From positions 1-64,000 of the IMG/VR virus record IMGVR_UViG_3300009127_000001: a DNA stretch of 64,000 nucleotides. One strand, 5' to 3'. Position 1 is the stretch's first letter. Each line of letters opens with the position of its first letter. The translations under genes were made by a program, and so were the position numbers. Under the pieces are notes generated by a model. The model was not told where the DNA came from, did no database searches, and saw nothing but the letters and a program-made list of their open reading frames with translations. Origin of the DNA: a virus. This document shows, piece after piece, positions 46,208 to 55,800 of this stretch.

Positions 46208-47942
46208 TGATCGTAAAAGATTTTATTTTTTACTAATAGTTATGACTTGTGTGTCATTGATTATTGGTATTGTCTCGATAGTGTTGTCGTATAATGCTGC
46301 AGTACATGAAGTTGAGCGTAGATTAGTTGAGACTTCTCGTAGCCAGGCCAGATTAATGGAGTCAATAGCTAAATTCTCTCATAGTCAAATTGAAGATCAA
46401 GATGAAGCATCTGAAGCAGCATTGACTCAAATTACTGAAGCACATCGGAGATATAATGGTTTTGGCAAAACTGGAGAATTTACATTAGCAGAACGAGAAG
46501 GTAGTGATATAGTATTTCTACTTAGTCATCGCCATACAGGTGTAGAAGATCGTAAGATCATAGCTTTAAAATCTAATTATGCTGAGCCTATGCAAATGGT
46601 TCTAAATGGTCACTCTGGTTCCATGGTAGGTCGCGATTATAGAGGTGTATATGTCCTTGCAGCATATGAACCCGTTGATATGATTTGTTGCGATCTTGGA
46701 TTAGTGGCGAAAATGGATATTGCTGAAATCAGAAGTCCTTTTATTAGGGCTGGTGTTATTGCTTCAAGTTTTGCTGTTTTGGTCATACTTGTTGGTTCTG
46801 TTGTGTTCATTCGTGCTCTTACTCCGATTTTTAAGCGGCTCCACGATAGACATGAATCGCGTAAGCGGAAGCCTGAAAACACATTACGCAAAGTATCATC
46901 TGCTATAATCATTCTTATCATTGCTTTTTTGGTTTCATTTCTTGGATATAGTTTACATGTGGCACAAGTGAATGATGTTAGGATTAGTATAACGCAAGAG
47001 AGATTAGAAGCTTCTCTTAAATTATACAGCCATGTTGGTACACATACTGAGGCGAGTTTGAAGGATTTTTGTCTAGAAGAATGTATTCGCTTGACTGGTA
47101 GTAGGTATGGTTATATAGGCTATGTTCATGAAAATGATGAAAATACGGTGACAGTAGCTGTTTGGTCTGAAAATATGCAGTTGGATTATAAGATACATAA
47201 TGATCGTGCTGAATTTGATATTGCAGAAGGTATCGCAAGGGAAGCACAATGGGCTATTCCATTTCGAACACAAAAGGCATACGTTAACAATGACTTTGGT
47301 GGCAAGCCTATGGATGAAAATGCAGAGCACCCTGCAGAGCATAAAGTAGTATTGAGCCGATATATGTCTGTACCAGTTTTTACTGAAGGGAAATGTAGAC
47401 TAATTATAGGACTTGGGAATAAGAAGAAACCGTATACGCAAGATGACGTCTTGCAAGTTACTTTCTTGATGGAAGACCTATGGCAAGTCATAACAATATA
47501 CAGGGCTAATAAGAGAGCAGATCAGTGGCGTAGAATAATTGAAATGAGTGATACAGCATATATTATTTGTGATGCTAAGAATGGTACGATTGCTATGTGG
47601 AATGATGGTGCTCAAAAATTACTTGGGTGGACAGAAGGTGAAGCTATAGGTAGAAAGCTTGACCTAATAATCCCCCCAGGAAGATTCGAGAGACACCAAA
47701 TAGGAATGACGTATCCGGATCTTCTGGAAAAATTAAATAAAGGCGGCATCATACAAGTTTCTGGCAAAATGGTCACCAAGGATGGTGAAGAAATTGACAT
47801 CAACATTCGAGTGATGTCAGTGATTAATGGTAGAAACTTATATGTCGCACAAGTGGTACTAGATGAAGAGGTAGAAATCCTACCAACTGCTGTAGATCCT
47901 AATGGAGATACTAAAGATGTTCGAACTATTCCTGATCGTTAG
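46185..47942 (+). CDS. Membrane sensor: Cache-like, GAF and PAS domains, no output domain
   Basis: 585 residues. TM1 (about 13-35), an extracytoplasmic Cache-like domain (about 36-185, with GFGKTGEFTLAER and VLAAYEPVDM), TM2 (186-208), TM3 (238-258), GAF domain (about 275-440, with ECIRLTGSRYGYIGYV and HKVVLSRYMSVPVF) and PAS domain (about 445-561, with MWNDGAQKLLGWTEGEAIG). Nothing follows the PAS domain except a short tail, so histidine kinase, cyclase or phosphodiesterase domains are absent. Start 46185 or 46197. Confidence 0.75.
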   Translation: MSQTMIRDDRKRFYFLLIVMTCVSLIIGIVSIVLSYNAAVHEVERRLVETSRSQARLMESIAKFSHSQIEDQDEASEAALTQITEAHRRYNGFGKTGEFTLAEREGSDIVFLLSHRHTGVEDRKIIALKSNYAEPMQMVLNGHSGSMVGRDYRGVYVLAAYEPVDMICCDLGLVAKMDIAEIRSPFIRAGVIASSFAVLVILVGSVVFIRALTPIFKRLHDRHESRKRKPENTLRKVSSAIIILIIAFLVSFLGYSLHVAQVNDVRISITQERLEASLKLYSHVGTHTEASLKDFCLEECIRLTGSRYGYIGYVHENDENTVTVAVWSENMQLDYKIHNDRAEFDIAEGIAREAQWAIPFRTQKAYVNNDFGGKPMDENAEHPAEHKVVLSRYMSVPVFTEGKCRLIIGLGNKKKPYTQDDVLQVTFLMEDLWQVITIYRANKRADQWRRIIEMSDTAYIICDAKNGTIAMWNDGAQKLLGWTEGEAIGRKLDLIIPPGRFERHQIGMTYPDLLEKLNKGGIIQVSGKMVTKDGEEIDINIRVMSVINGRNLYVAQVVLDEEVEILPTAVDPNGDTKDVRTIPDR

Positions 47943-47980
47943 TCTAATCATGCTAGGCACTGTCAGGGTATTTGAAATGT

Positions 47981-49093
47981 ATGCCTGACCATGCCTACAA
48001 GAAAATACCACCGAATAGAATTATCGCTTGGGTAGAGCGAAACTTCGAGTATAAAGTACGCAAAGGTGGTGCGGAATATCAAATATGCGACCCATTCGAC
48101 GGCGATACAAGATTCCGCTTCCAAATAAATCCTGATAAAGGTGTCTGCCACTCTTGGCATGGGGATGAATGGGCCGGTCCAATAAATCCTAGGACTGGTA
48201 AGCGTAATTGCTCATTTATCAGATTCGTCCGGGTCTATCGGAAATGCTCTATGAAGGATGCCCTCTCCGAGGTTCTCGGAGACACGGGGAGCGTTTCTCT
48301 TTACATGAGGCCCGAAAACCGGCCCGGTGCCTCAGAGGCCAAGAAAACCGTTTCCGTAAGCCTTCCTGGGGGCACGAGGCTACTTTGGTCGGCGGAAGAT
48401 CCTCAAGCTAATATTCTGAAGGGTTGGTTGCGGTCTAGAGGTTATACTGACGAGGGGATAGAGACTCACGAATTATACTACTTAGGGATGGATGTTTATT
48501 GGCCATACTATGAATTCGATGACTTAGTATATTGGCAAAGCCGATCGAGGATTAATAAGAGATTTGAATTCCCGGATTTATATGAATATGATAATGAAGA
48601 TAATATTACTGGGAAGATGGAGGGTGGCAGAGCAGATTATTTATATGGTTTTGATGATATTGAACCTGCTAGATATGTTATTATTACCGAATCGATATTT
48701 GATCAGAACACATTGGGAGAGCAAGTACTGGCTTCAGGAGGTGCATCACTAAGTCCTAATCAGGTCAAAAAGATTAAATTATTAGGTCCTAAGGAGAGAA
48801 TAATACTCTCGCCCGATAATGATATAGCTGGTAAAAAGAGTATTATTGAGAATCAATTATTACTACGCAATCTCAGGTTTCCAATATGGTTTAGTCTTCC
48901 TCCTTCTATACCATATAAGAAGGACGGGAAGAACATGGTAATAAAGGACTGGAACGAATGTATTACTGAATTGAAATTAACGCTGTCCGAGGTTAGACGG
49001 TTATACGATAGACAGTTGAAGAAGCTAACTGTTGATGATTTAGTTCGATTCCGATCAGAAGTTCAAGAGGCCAAAAAGAGAGATGGACGGTAA
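47981..49093 (+). CDS. DNA primase (DnaG-like, Toprim domain)
   Basis: 370 residues. N-terminal region with CHSWHGDEWAGP, a zinc-finger-like or primase N-terminal module. The Toprim core is YVIITESIFDQNTL (acidic Glu), ASGGASLS and IILSPDNDIAGKKSI with the DxD. A helical tail follows. It makes primers for lagging-strand synthesis; no helicase domain is fused. Start ATG 47981 is 38 nt after the sensor gene. Overlaps the HAD gene by 11 nt. Confidence 0.8.
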   Translation: MPDHAYKKIPPNRIIAWVERNFEYKVRKGGAEYQICDPFDGDTRFRFQINPDKGVCHSWHGDEWAGPINPRTGKRNCSFIRFVRVYRKCSMKDALSEVLGDTGSVSLYMRPENRPGASEAKKTVSVSLPGGTRLLWSAEDPQANILKGWLRSRGYTDEGIETHELYYLGMDVYWPYYEFDDLVYWQSRSRINKRFEFPDLYEYDNEDNITGKMEGGRADYLYGFDDIEPARYVIITESIFDQNTLGEQVLASGGASLSPNQVKKIKLLGPKERIILSPDNDIAGKKSIIENQLLLRNLRFPIWFSLPPSIPYKKDGKNMVIKDWNECITELKLTLSEVRRLYDRQLKKLTVDDLVRFRSEVQEAKKRDGR

Positions 49094-49706
49094 TCAGATA
49101 GCACTAGTTGATATGGACGGCACTTTAGCTGACTATGAAAAGGCCTTATATCGGGATCTTATGGCTATGTCAGGTCCTGGTGAAACTCTTCGGCATTCTG
49201 ATCTTCATAGTCTACCACGACATCTTGAAGCGCGTCGGAAGGCTATTGTTAATACACCAGGATGGTGGGAGGAATTGGAGACACTCCATCTTGGATTTAT
49301 GGTGCTGGAAATGCTTAAGGAAATAGGATTTAGTATTCATATTCTTACCAAAGGACCGTCTTGGTGTCCTTTAGCATGGCAAGAGAAAGTTCAGTGGTGC
49401 CATAGAAGGATTCCTGAAACCTTGACCGGTGATATAGGAATCAGAGTAGTTACTGGTACTGATGATGTAGTCGCCAAAAGTCTAGATTATGGGAAAGTCC
49501 TTATAGATGATCATCCGCCATATGTTGAGGCTTGGTTGGGACGTAGGCCACGAGGCCTAGCTATATTACCTCAGAATGAATTTAATGTATATTTTGAGCA
49601 TCCTAGAGCACTCTATTTCGATGGTACTAATCGTGCCCATATCAAGGCCGCTCTTGAGGTAGTTTACAGACGTCAGCCTGGTGATGAGCTGAAGATCAGT
49701 CTGTAA
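49083..49706 (+). CDS. HAD-family phosphatase, 5'-nucleotidase-like
   Basis: 207 residues. The HAD motif I is VDMDGTLADYE (about 9-19), with ILTKGPSW as motif II, and VLIDDHPPYVEAWL as motif IV (DD). The large cap and length resemble 5'(3')-deoxyribonucleotidases, which balance nucleotide pools, a fitting role next to the primase. The substrate is not certain. Confidence 0.75.
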   Translation: MDGNQIALVDMDGTLADYEKALYRDLMAMSGPGETLRHSDLHSLPRHLEARRKAIVNTPGWWEELETLHLGFMVLEMLKEIGFSIHILTKGPSWCPLAWQEKVQWCHRRIPETLTGDIGIRVVTGTDDVVAKSLDYGKVLIDDHPPYVEAWLGRRPRGLAILPQNEFNVYFEHPRALYFDGTNRAHIKAALEVVYRRQPGDELKISL

Positions 49707-49755
49707 TCTGAATAATACCGGTTGTGTACTTCTGGTGTTTCTGTGTATTTATAAA

Positions 49756-49808
49756 GTAGGTTCGGGTTTTCGGAAGTTCGCAGCGAGCCTCCCCCGAATC
49801 AAACCTAC
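49756..49808 (+). promoter_or_regulatory. Interrupted inverted repeat in a leader
   Basis: GTAGGTT (49756-49762) pairs with AACCTAC (49802-49808), and CGGG (49763-49766) with CCCG (49793-49796), with a 5-nt bulge. It lies between the HAD gene and the next gene's AGGGG site. It may be the end of the upstream unit or a leader structure. Confidence 0.4.
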
Positions 49809-49826
49809 CTCATAAGGGGATATCCA

Positions 49827-50486
49827 ATGGGAAAAACTGTTACTGATGTCTCTAATCTAGGTAGCAAAGTCAAAGGACTTGCACTTGGATATAGGGATAA
49901 ATTTGTTGTGATTCCTGAAGTCAAGGAAGCTTTAGATTGCGACAAAATGGCTGAATTGTTAGTTGGCAAAACCGTCAGAGAAGGCGGAAAAGTTATTGCC
50001 AAGTTGGTTGAACGGCTTTCTAAGGTGAGTGGTGCGTTTACTGCTGTGTCAGTAACAAACGTACTAGATGAGGTCTGTGGTGTCGGAAAATGGAGAGCCC
50101 CGGAGTCATTTAAGAAGGGTGCGACCATGGCTACAGATCTATCTGATCTGGAGGAACGGATACCAATTAGGAAACGTAAGAACTTGTCGAATATTACTGA
50201 GTGGCTTCAAGAACAGATTGATAAGGGTGTATATGAAGTAGGCAGCATAATAACTGCAAAAATGGTATACGCTCTTATTCCTGATGATCTAATAGAAGAA
50301 TGGTTCGATAGGGATGAAGCACGTGTTGATGACCATGGTCCTACAAGATCAATCGGAGATTTAATCGGGGCACATGGCTTGAATCTCAGGAAGGCGGATA
50401 ACAGTACGAAGTGCAAGAAGTACGTTATACCGTCTAAGTTGCCTGTGGTCGAGAATGACTGCTTATATGAGGAGGCAGTCTACTAA
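49827..50486 (+). CDS. Unknown protein (219 aa)
   Basis: AAGGGG 9 nt before ATG. Mostly helical with no membrane segments. RIPIRKRKNLSNITEWLQEQ (about 110-129) and LIGAHGLNLRKADNSTKCK near the end. Strong flanking hairpins on both sides suggest it is a separate transcription unit. No family recognised. Confidence 0.6.
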   Translation: MGKTVTDVSNLGSKVKGLALGYRDKFVVIPEVKEALDCDKMAELLVGKTVREGGKVIAKLVERLSKVSGAFTAVSVTNVLDEVCGVGKWRAPESFKKGATMATDLSDLEERIPIRKRKNLSNITEWLQEQIDKGVYEVGSIITAKMVYALIPDDLIEEWFDRDEARVDDHGPTRSIGDLIGAHGLNLRKADNSTKCKKYVIPSKLPVVENDCLYEEAVY

Positions 50487-50491
50487 GGTCC

Positions 50492-50568
50492 CGGTGGGCT
50501 CCCGACCCCACCGTGATCCGAGCCCCGGCTGTCACGGATGTCCCCGATCAGCCGGTGCTCATTTTATT
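50492..50568 (+). terminator. Double hairpin terminator
   Basis: Hairpin 1: 7 bp (50492-50498 with 50507-50513). Hairpin 2: 12 positions (50520-50531 with 50549-50560) with one mismatch, followed by ATTTTATTA. The T-rich end fits a rho-independent terminator for the gene at 49827. The end overlaps the stop of the convergent broken gene. Confidence 0.65.
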
Positions 50569-51185
50569 AGTTGTTCTCCACTAGGGGTGTGGCACGTCTT
50601 AGGTAAATGTTGGCAGTTCATAGAATCTTGAGGTAATGGTTTATGACTACCACCATATGCTGCGGCTTCTACAACGCATACTGGTGCTTTCATCGCTATA
50701 AGATCTCGCATTTTAGAATACCATCCAGGCGGTCTTGAATGACGCCATTTGGCTAGGTGACTCTTATAGTAGGCATAATATAATTTATATGCTAAGACGA
50801 CGTCGTCACGGACACAGTCGATTGGTTCACGTGCTACTGCTTGTCTAAATGGGGTAGAACCTTTTGGGATGCCTGGTGAATGTGTCTTGAACCACAATAA
50901 GTGCTCTTCGGTCTTATGGACTTTGTTATATCTCTTATAATATTCTTGGCATAATGCTAAGCCATGATTGGCGGTCCAGATATAGTTATCTAATGCAGTG
51001 CGTACCCATACTGTAACATGATTATTCTTATGGCTTTGGGCACGATATTTCCAATATTGACGAGTTTGCCCTCTCTTATTAGTTCTGGTTACTGGAATTG
51101 TTAAATCAGATGGAGCATTACTAGGGAGCCCGCCTGTTTCCCAATGGGCGAGACATAAGCAATCTACAGCTTCAAGGATTATTTG
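50559..51185 (-). pseudogene. Phage protein of unknown function with a damaged 5' end
   Basis: The open frame runs from 51185 to 50559 with no usable ATG/GTG in its first 90 codons. Its content matches a common phage family seen in T4-like cyanophages: ILEAVDCLCLAHWETGG, WVRTALDNYIWTANHGLALC, YYKRYNKVHKTEEH and KLYYAYYKSHLAKW. An ATG with a strong AAAGGAG site lies at 51199, but its frame reads MGWCDK and stops. The family often has a D-K-H-V-x-K-M block before ILE, so a deletion with a frame change is likely. A TTG at 50897 could give only the C-terminal half. The family function is unknown to me. Confidence 0.6.
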
Positions 51186-51316
51186 TCACACCAACCCATT
51201 ATTTATCTCCTTTAGTTTGAAGGTTGTTGATATTAGACTGTGGCAAGTGGGATTTAATAGTTAAATACGTTAGGCAAATATATGTTGAAGTATTAAATAA
51301 CTAAAGGGCAAACGAT

Positions 51317-51772
51317 ATGGGTACTAAACAAAGACAATATTATCGGAAACATCGACAATCTGAACTCGATCGGAATAAAAAGTATAGAGAATTAAATAAA
51401 GAAAGACTTGCAAAGAAGCATTACGAATACTGTAGAACAGTAAGAGGTAGGTTTAATAAACTTTTGAAAGATATTAGAAAACGAGCCGGGACTGATATTA
51501 CTATTGAAGATTTAGAATTGTTGTGGGAACAACAAGGCGGGAGATGTGCTTTAAGCAATCTTCCAATGACTTATAATCATGTCGGACCATCTCCAGATGC
51601 TGTGACAATCGATAGAATCAGACCACATGGTCCTTATGAGTTATCTAATATTAGATTTGTTAGTAAATGGGCCAACATGGCTAGAAATACGTTGACTGAC
51701 AGTGATTTCCGGAATTGGTGTAAATTAGTTGTGGAGGGTATTGATGATAGATCTACAGAAAAAAAGGGATAG
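51317..51772 (+). CDS. HNH homing endonuclease, family B copy 1
   Basis: 151 residues. A basic, Tyr/Arg/Lys-rich helical N-terminus (about 1-60), then DITIEDLELLWEQQGGRCAL (CxxSNLPM), VTIDRIRPHGPYELSNIRFV with the catalytic DR region, and WANMARNTLTDSDF. The same family recurs at 51744 and at 60042. AAGGG site before ATG. It lies between the broken gene and the tape measure region, a typical intergenic homing site. Confidence 0.8.
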   Translation: MGTKQRQYYRKHRQSELDRNKKYRELNKERLAKKHYEYCRTVRGRFNKLLKDIRKRAGTDITIEDLELLWEQQGGRCALSNLPMTYNHVGPSPDAVTIDRIRPHGPYELSNIRFVSKWANMARNTLTDSDFRNWCKLVVEGIDDRSTEKKG

Positions 51773-52226
51773 ATGGCGAAAATGGTATCTCAAAAATCGA
51801 GAAGATGTCTTAGAAAAGAAAAGAAGAAAACGGAATAGCCCAGAAGGAAGACACAAGGCTAAACGATATCGTGAAAAGAATGCTGGTAAAATAAGTGAAA
51901 TCCAGAAAAAATGGGCTCAGACGCTTCACGGTCGCTTTAAAGTGTTGATTAAAAAATGTAGACATCGTAAGAACATTAATTGTTCAATAACTTATAACGA
52001 TTTAGTTGAGTTATGGCAAGAACAGGAAGGAAAATGTGCAATTACTGGATTAACAATGACTACTGATTCACATTATGCTAATATATCGGTTGATCGTATT
52101 AACTGTTTAAAGGACTATAGTAGGGATAATATTAGGCTTGTGTGTTGGTGGGTTAATATGGCTAGGAATACTTTGACAGATGGAGAGTTCTTGGAGAGGT
52201 GTAGAGCTGTTACTAGAATAAATTAG
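51744..52226 (+). CDS. HNH homing endonuclease, family B copy 2
   Basis: 160 residues, overlapping copy 1 by 29 nt in another frame. Very basic N-terminus, then ITYNDLVELWQEQEGKCAIT, ISVDRINCLKDYSRDNIRLV and WWVNMARNTLTDGEFLERCR. The two copies are similar through the HNH half but differ in their N-terminal DNA-binding part, so they may target different sites. The stop overlaps the end of the convergent gene by 4 nt. Confidence 0.8.
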   Translation: MIDLQKKRDRWRKWYLKNREDVLEKKRRKRNSPEGRHKAKRYREKNAGKISEIQKKWAQTLHGRFKVLIKKCRHRKNINCSITYNDLVELWQEQEGKCAITGLTMTTDSHYANISVDRINCLKDYSRDNIRLVCWWVNMARNTLTDGEFLERCRAVTRIN

Positions 52227-52405
52227 TTTACGCGTTTCCAAATCCTACCGCCATGTTGCAAGGATTTACCGGGGGTTAAATTATCGAGAGCGGACAGTAG
52301 CCAGGCCAGTTCTTCGTTGAAAGATGCGAAGATTCTGGCGCGGGCTATGTCCGTGGGGGTCACATATTCTATGGACCCATCTGGTTGTGTGACTTCTAGA
52401 TGCAT
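52223..52405 (-). CDS. Small unknown protein (60 aa), GC-rich
   Basis: Second gene of a two-gene minus-strand unit. It starts 2 nt after the first. Contains IARARIFASFNEELAWLLSA and a final GGRIWKRV. The unit is near 55-60% GC in parts, well above the surrounding DNA. No family recognised. Confidence 0.5.
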   Translation of the reverse strand: MHLEVTQPDGSIEYVTPTDIARARIFASFNEELAWLLSALDNLTPGKSLQHGGRIWKRVN

Positions 52406-52407
52406 GG

Positions 52408-52767
52408 TTAGTCTCGATCTGGCAGGTATTTGCCCATGAAGAGGTCACCAGCAACTACACCGCATTCGTATTCCCACCAGAGATCTAGGAGGGACATTCC
52501 GGAGCCTGCGGCCCCTCTTTGACCGGCTTCATATTCGATACGAGCCCTGCGTAGGAATTCTACTGGGTCTTGTCCCTGGTCTCGAGCTTCGATAGCTCGG
52601 ACTGCGATCAGGTTACGGTGTTCTTTCGGAATCCTGTTCATCCAGTCGACCAGCTCTTCTTCCGTCCATTCGGTCTTTGCGAAGATTTGGTCGAGGCTAC
52701 GAGGATTCTGCTGTAACCTATCGCCAAATCCTTTGAGCCATTCTGTGAGGTCATCGAGCCATTTCAT
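52408..52767 (-). CDS. Unknown GC-rich protein (119 aa)
   Basis: First gene of the minus-strand unit, with GGAGGAC shortly before the ATG. Helical and charged, with WTEEELVDWMNRIPKEHRNL and DPVEFLRRARIEYEAGQRGA. No metal motif. Divergent from the tape measure gene; the 118-nt gap (52768-52885) probably holds both promoters. Confidence 0.55.
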   Translation of the reverse strand: MKWLDDLTEWLKGFGDRLQQNPRSLDQIFAKTEWTEEELVDWMNRIPKEHRNLIAVRAIEARDQGQDPVEFLRRARIEYEAGQRGAAGSGMSLLDLWWEYECGVVAGDLFMGKYLPDRD

Positions 52768-52885
52768 TATGTTGTCCTCCTACTGCCATGTTACAAGCAG
52801 GGGAATGGGAGTTAAATCGACAACCCTATTATGTGAAATACATAGAGTTGGTAAGGGGATATATTAATAACAAATATAGGTTATC

Positions 52886-55800
52886 ATGGCCGGTGTTGAC
52901 CAGAATGTATATGCCCTACAGGTATCTTTAGCCCTTGAGACGGCGGAGGCAGATGCTGCGCTTGGGGACTTTAGTCAACGTATATCCAATTTGGAAAATG
53001 AGGTAAGCGAGGCAGCTAGGAATGCTTTGGGTAGTATAGAGGGAATTACTGATGCCCTGAAGACTAATCTGAGTGATATAGCAGGGATTGCTAAAGATAT
53101 AAATCTTGGTGGGAGTGATGTCGAGAAGAGTTTTGTAGGTGCTAGTGATACTCTTGGTGATATGGACCAATTAGGTCTTGATAATCTTGACAGATTAAAA
53201 GAGGAAATAAAATTATTAGAAGAGAAAAAGGATATAGTAGAGGATCTACATGAAATATTGAAAGATGAGGATATCCTCAAGGATGATGCTCTGAAGGGTC
53301 TAGAGAATATCAATGAAGCAATAAGACGGAAAAATTTGGGGCATGCCGATGAGTTAAGATTATTAGCTGAAGAACAAGGACTACAACGGGCGATCGGTGA
53401 TGCTGGAGAACGTATAGGTGATAATACGAGGCGGAATGAAGGGCATTTTCGTAAATTAGTAGCTGCCGCTCGTAAATTATGGGGGATTATACAGAAATTC
53501 GACGAGGAGGCAGAAAAATTCAAGGAAGCGAATTATCGGGTTTACGACTCGATGATGCAACTTACTAATAGAACTAGATATCTATCTGCTAGATATGGTG
53601 TCTTACGTGAAGATGCAATGGCTGCCTATAAAGCCTTGGCTGATGTTAAGACACCGACTAATGAAATAGACAAATTAGCTAAATCTGTTGGAAGAGCTCA
53701 ACGGATAACTGGATTATCTGCTGGTACGCTTGCAGAGTATACTCGTGGTCTACGAGCAGCGGGATCAGACGCTGAAAGATCTTCTAAACATATAGGAATG
53801 TTGATAGAAGCGCAACGACGATTCGCGTTAAGCACTGATGACATGAATCGTATGATGCAGAGTAATACAGAGACTGCACAAGAAATGGCATTTATGTTCG
53901 GTCAGGATGCTGTAGAACAATTCACATTAGCAGAAGCTGGATATAGAAAGGCTGGTAAAGAATTGGGAGCCCCAGCTGCTGCTATTGATGATATAATGAA
54001 GAAGATGAAGCTTACTGGGATTGAGGCTTCCGTTTTCTATGGTAAGCTGCGTATAGACCCGAATGCTGACCCAACTGAACGATATAATCAAATGGGAGAG
54101 GGTATACTTGAAATAGCTAAAAGTATAGTACCTGCAGCCACCCAAATAGATAGGATGACGACGTTAACTGCCGAGCAACAAGCTAGACTTAATTTATTAT
54201 CTGAGCAGATCCTCTTTATGGATAAAAATGCCTTGCTCATGATGATTAGAAGGCAGAATGAGATAAACAAAGGCAATGTAGAAATGCTAGGGACATATGA
54301 TGCCCTACATGATAAATTAGCAGCGGACTTGAATTATAGGAAGAGGCTAAATGAGACTTACACTACTGCTTCTGCTAAATGGAACCAAATAAAAGCAGGA
54401 ATGGCAGGTGCTTTTGGTGTAATCTTGTCAGTTATATCCGAGGGTTTGTATCCATTACTTGTAGTTCTTGAGTGGGTTGTATGGGGTATAGCTAGTGTTA
54501 TTACTGGTATACATAAATTCACAGTATGGCTAGAAAATGCATTAGGCCCACTCGGATTCATAATAAAATGGATGAGAGTTTTGGCGGGGATGGTGTTAGG
54601 CCTTGCTATGGTGATTATCATAGCTGCTGGGGCATTAACTTCATTTGCACTTGGATTTGCCGGACTTCCTGGGCTTATAAGTGGTGTTGCTAATATAATC
54701 AGCACTTTCTTGGGGCTTATTGTAGATTTCGCGGTAGCTGTTGGTGAAGTTATATATCAAGTGATGAGGGGTATCGCTAGAGGTATAAGAGCTGTTGGCA
54801 GCGCTGCAGCTGCTAATGCTCTAGGATTGCTTGCTCTTGGTGCTGCGCTGATGATGGCTGGTGCTGGTGCGTATTTCTTTGCACAAGGTATGAAAATACT
54901 TGTTGATATACCATTCCATACTATACTGATTGGAGTATTGTTGTTGGTGGCAGCTACATATATTCTTGTGACCGCTGTAGGAGCATTAGCACCTGTAGCA
55001 GGACCTGTTGTGGGAATATTATGGGCTATTGGTGGTGCTCTAGCTCTGATTGGTGCTGCTGCCTGGTTAATGGGTGCCGGTCTAAAGATGGCAGCTGAAG
55101 CTTTCATGATGATTGTGGAAGCTATTGGCCCTCATTCTCCGCCACTATGGGTCAAATTGCCGATGGTGGCTGCTGGCATGATGATACTTGCCTATGCAGC
55201 CTTAATAAGTGCTCCAGGACTTATAGTTCTGGCTACTACTATGAGCATGCTGGCTATATCCGCATGGCTATTGGGTCCACCTTTAGGTATGCTTGCTACA
55301 GCACTCGAGAAACTCTCGGGTGATATGATAAAAGATTTTGCTACTGCATTGTGGGAGTCGGCCGGGAAGATTACCGGAGCAGTCCTTATATTAATACCAG
55401 TTATGCTCTTGATGCCGTTAATAGCTGTGGCGCTTATATATGCTGGTGTTACTTTGTTAGTTGCAGGATCGCTATTTGCTGTAGCTGCTATATTGATCGG
55501 ATTTGGGGCTAAGCTACTCGGTACAGGAATGTCAGCACTTGCCGAGAGTGCAAAAGAATTTAAAGGTGTCGACTTTATTGGTATGGCGTTCCAGCTCATG
55601 GTCGGTGGTACGATGATATGGGCTGCTGGTGTGCCATTCGCAATAGGTGCTACATTTGTTGGGATAGGCGCGTTACTTCTCGGGTTTGGAATGCAAGCAC
55701 TTGGGAAGGGTGCTAAGGAATTTCAAGGGGTCAATTTTGTTTGGATGGCAGGCCAGCTGGCAATTGGTGGTACCATGCTATGGGCTGCTGGTGTACCATT

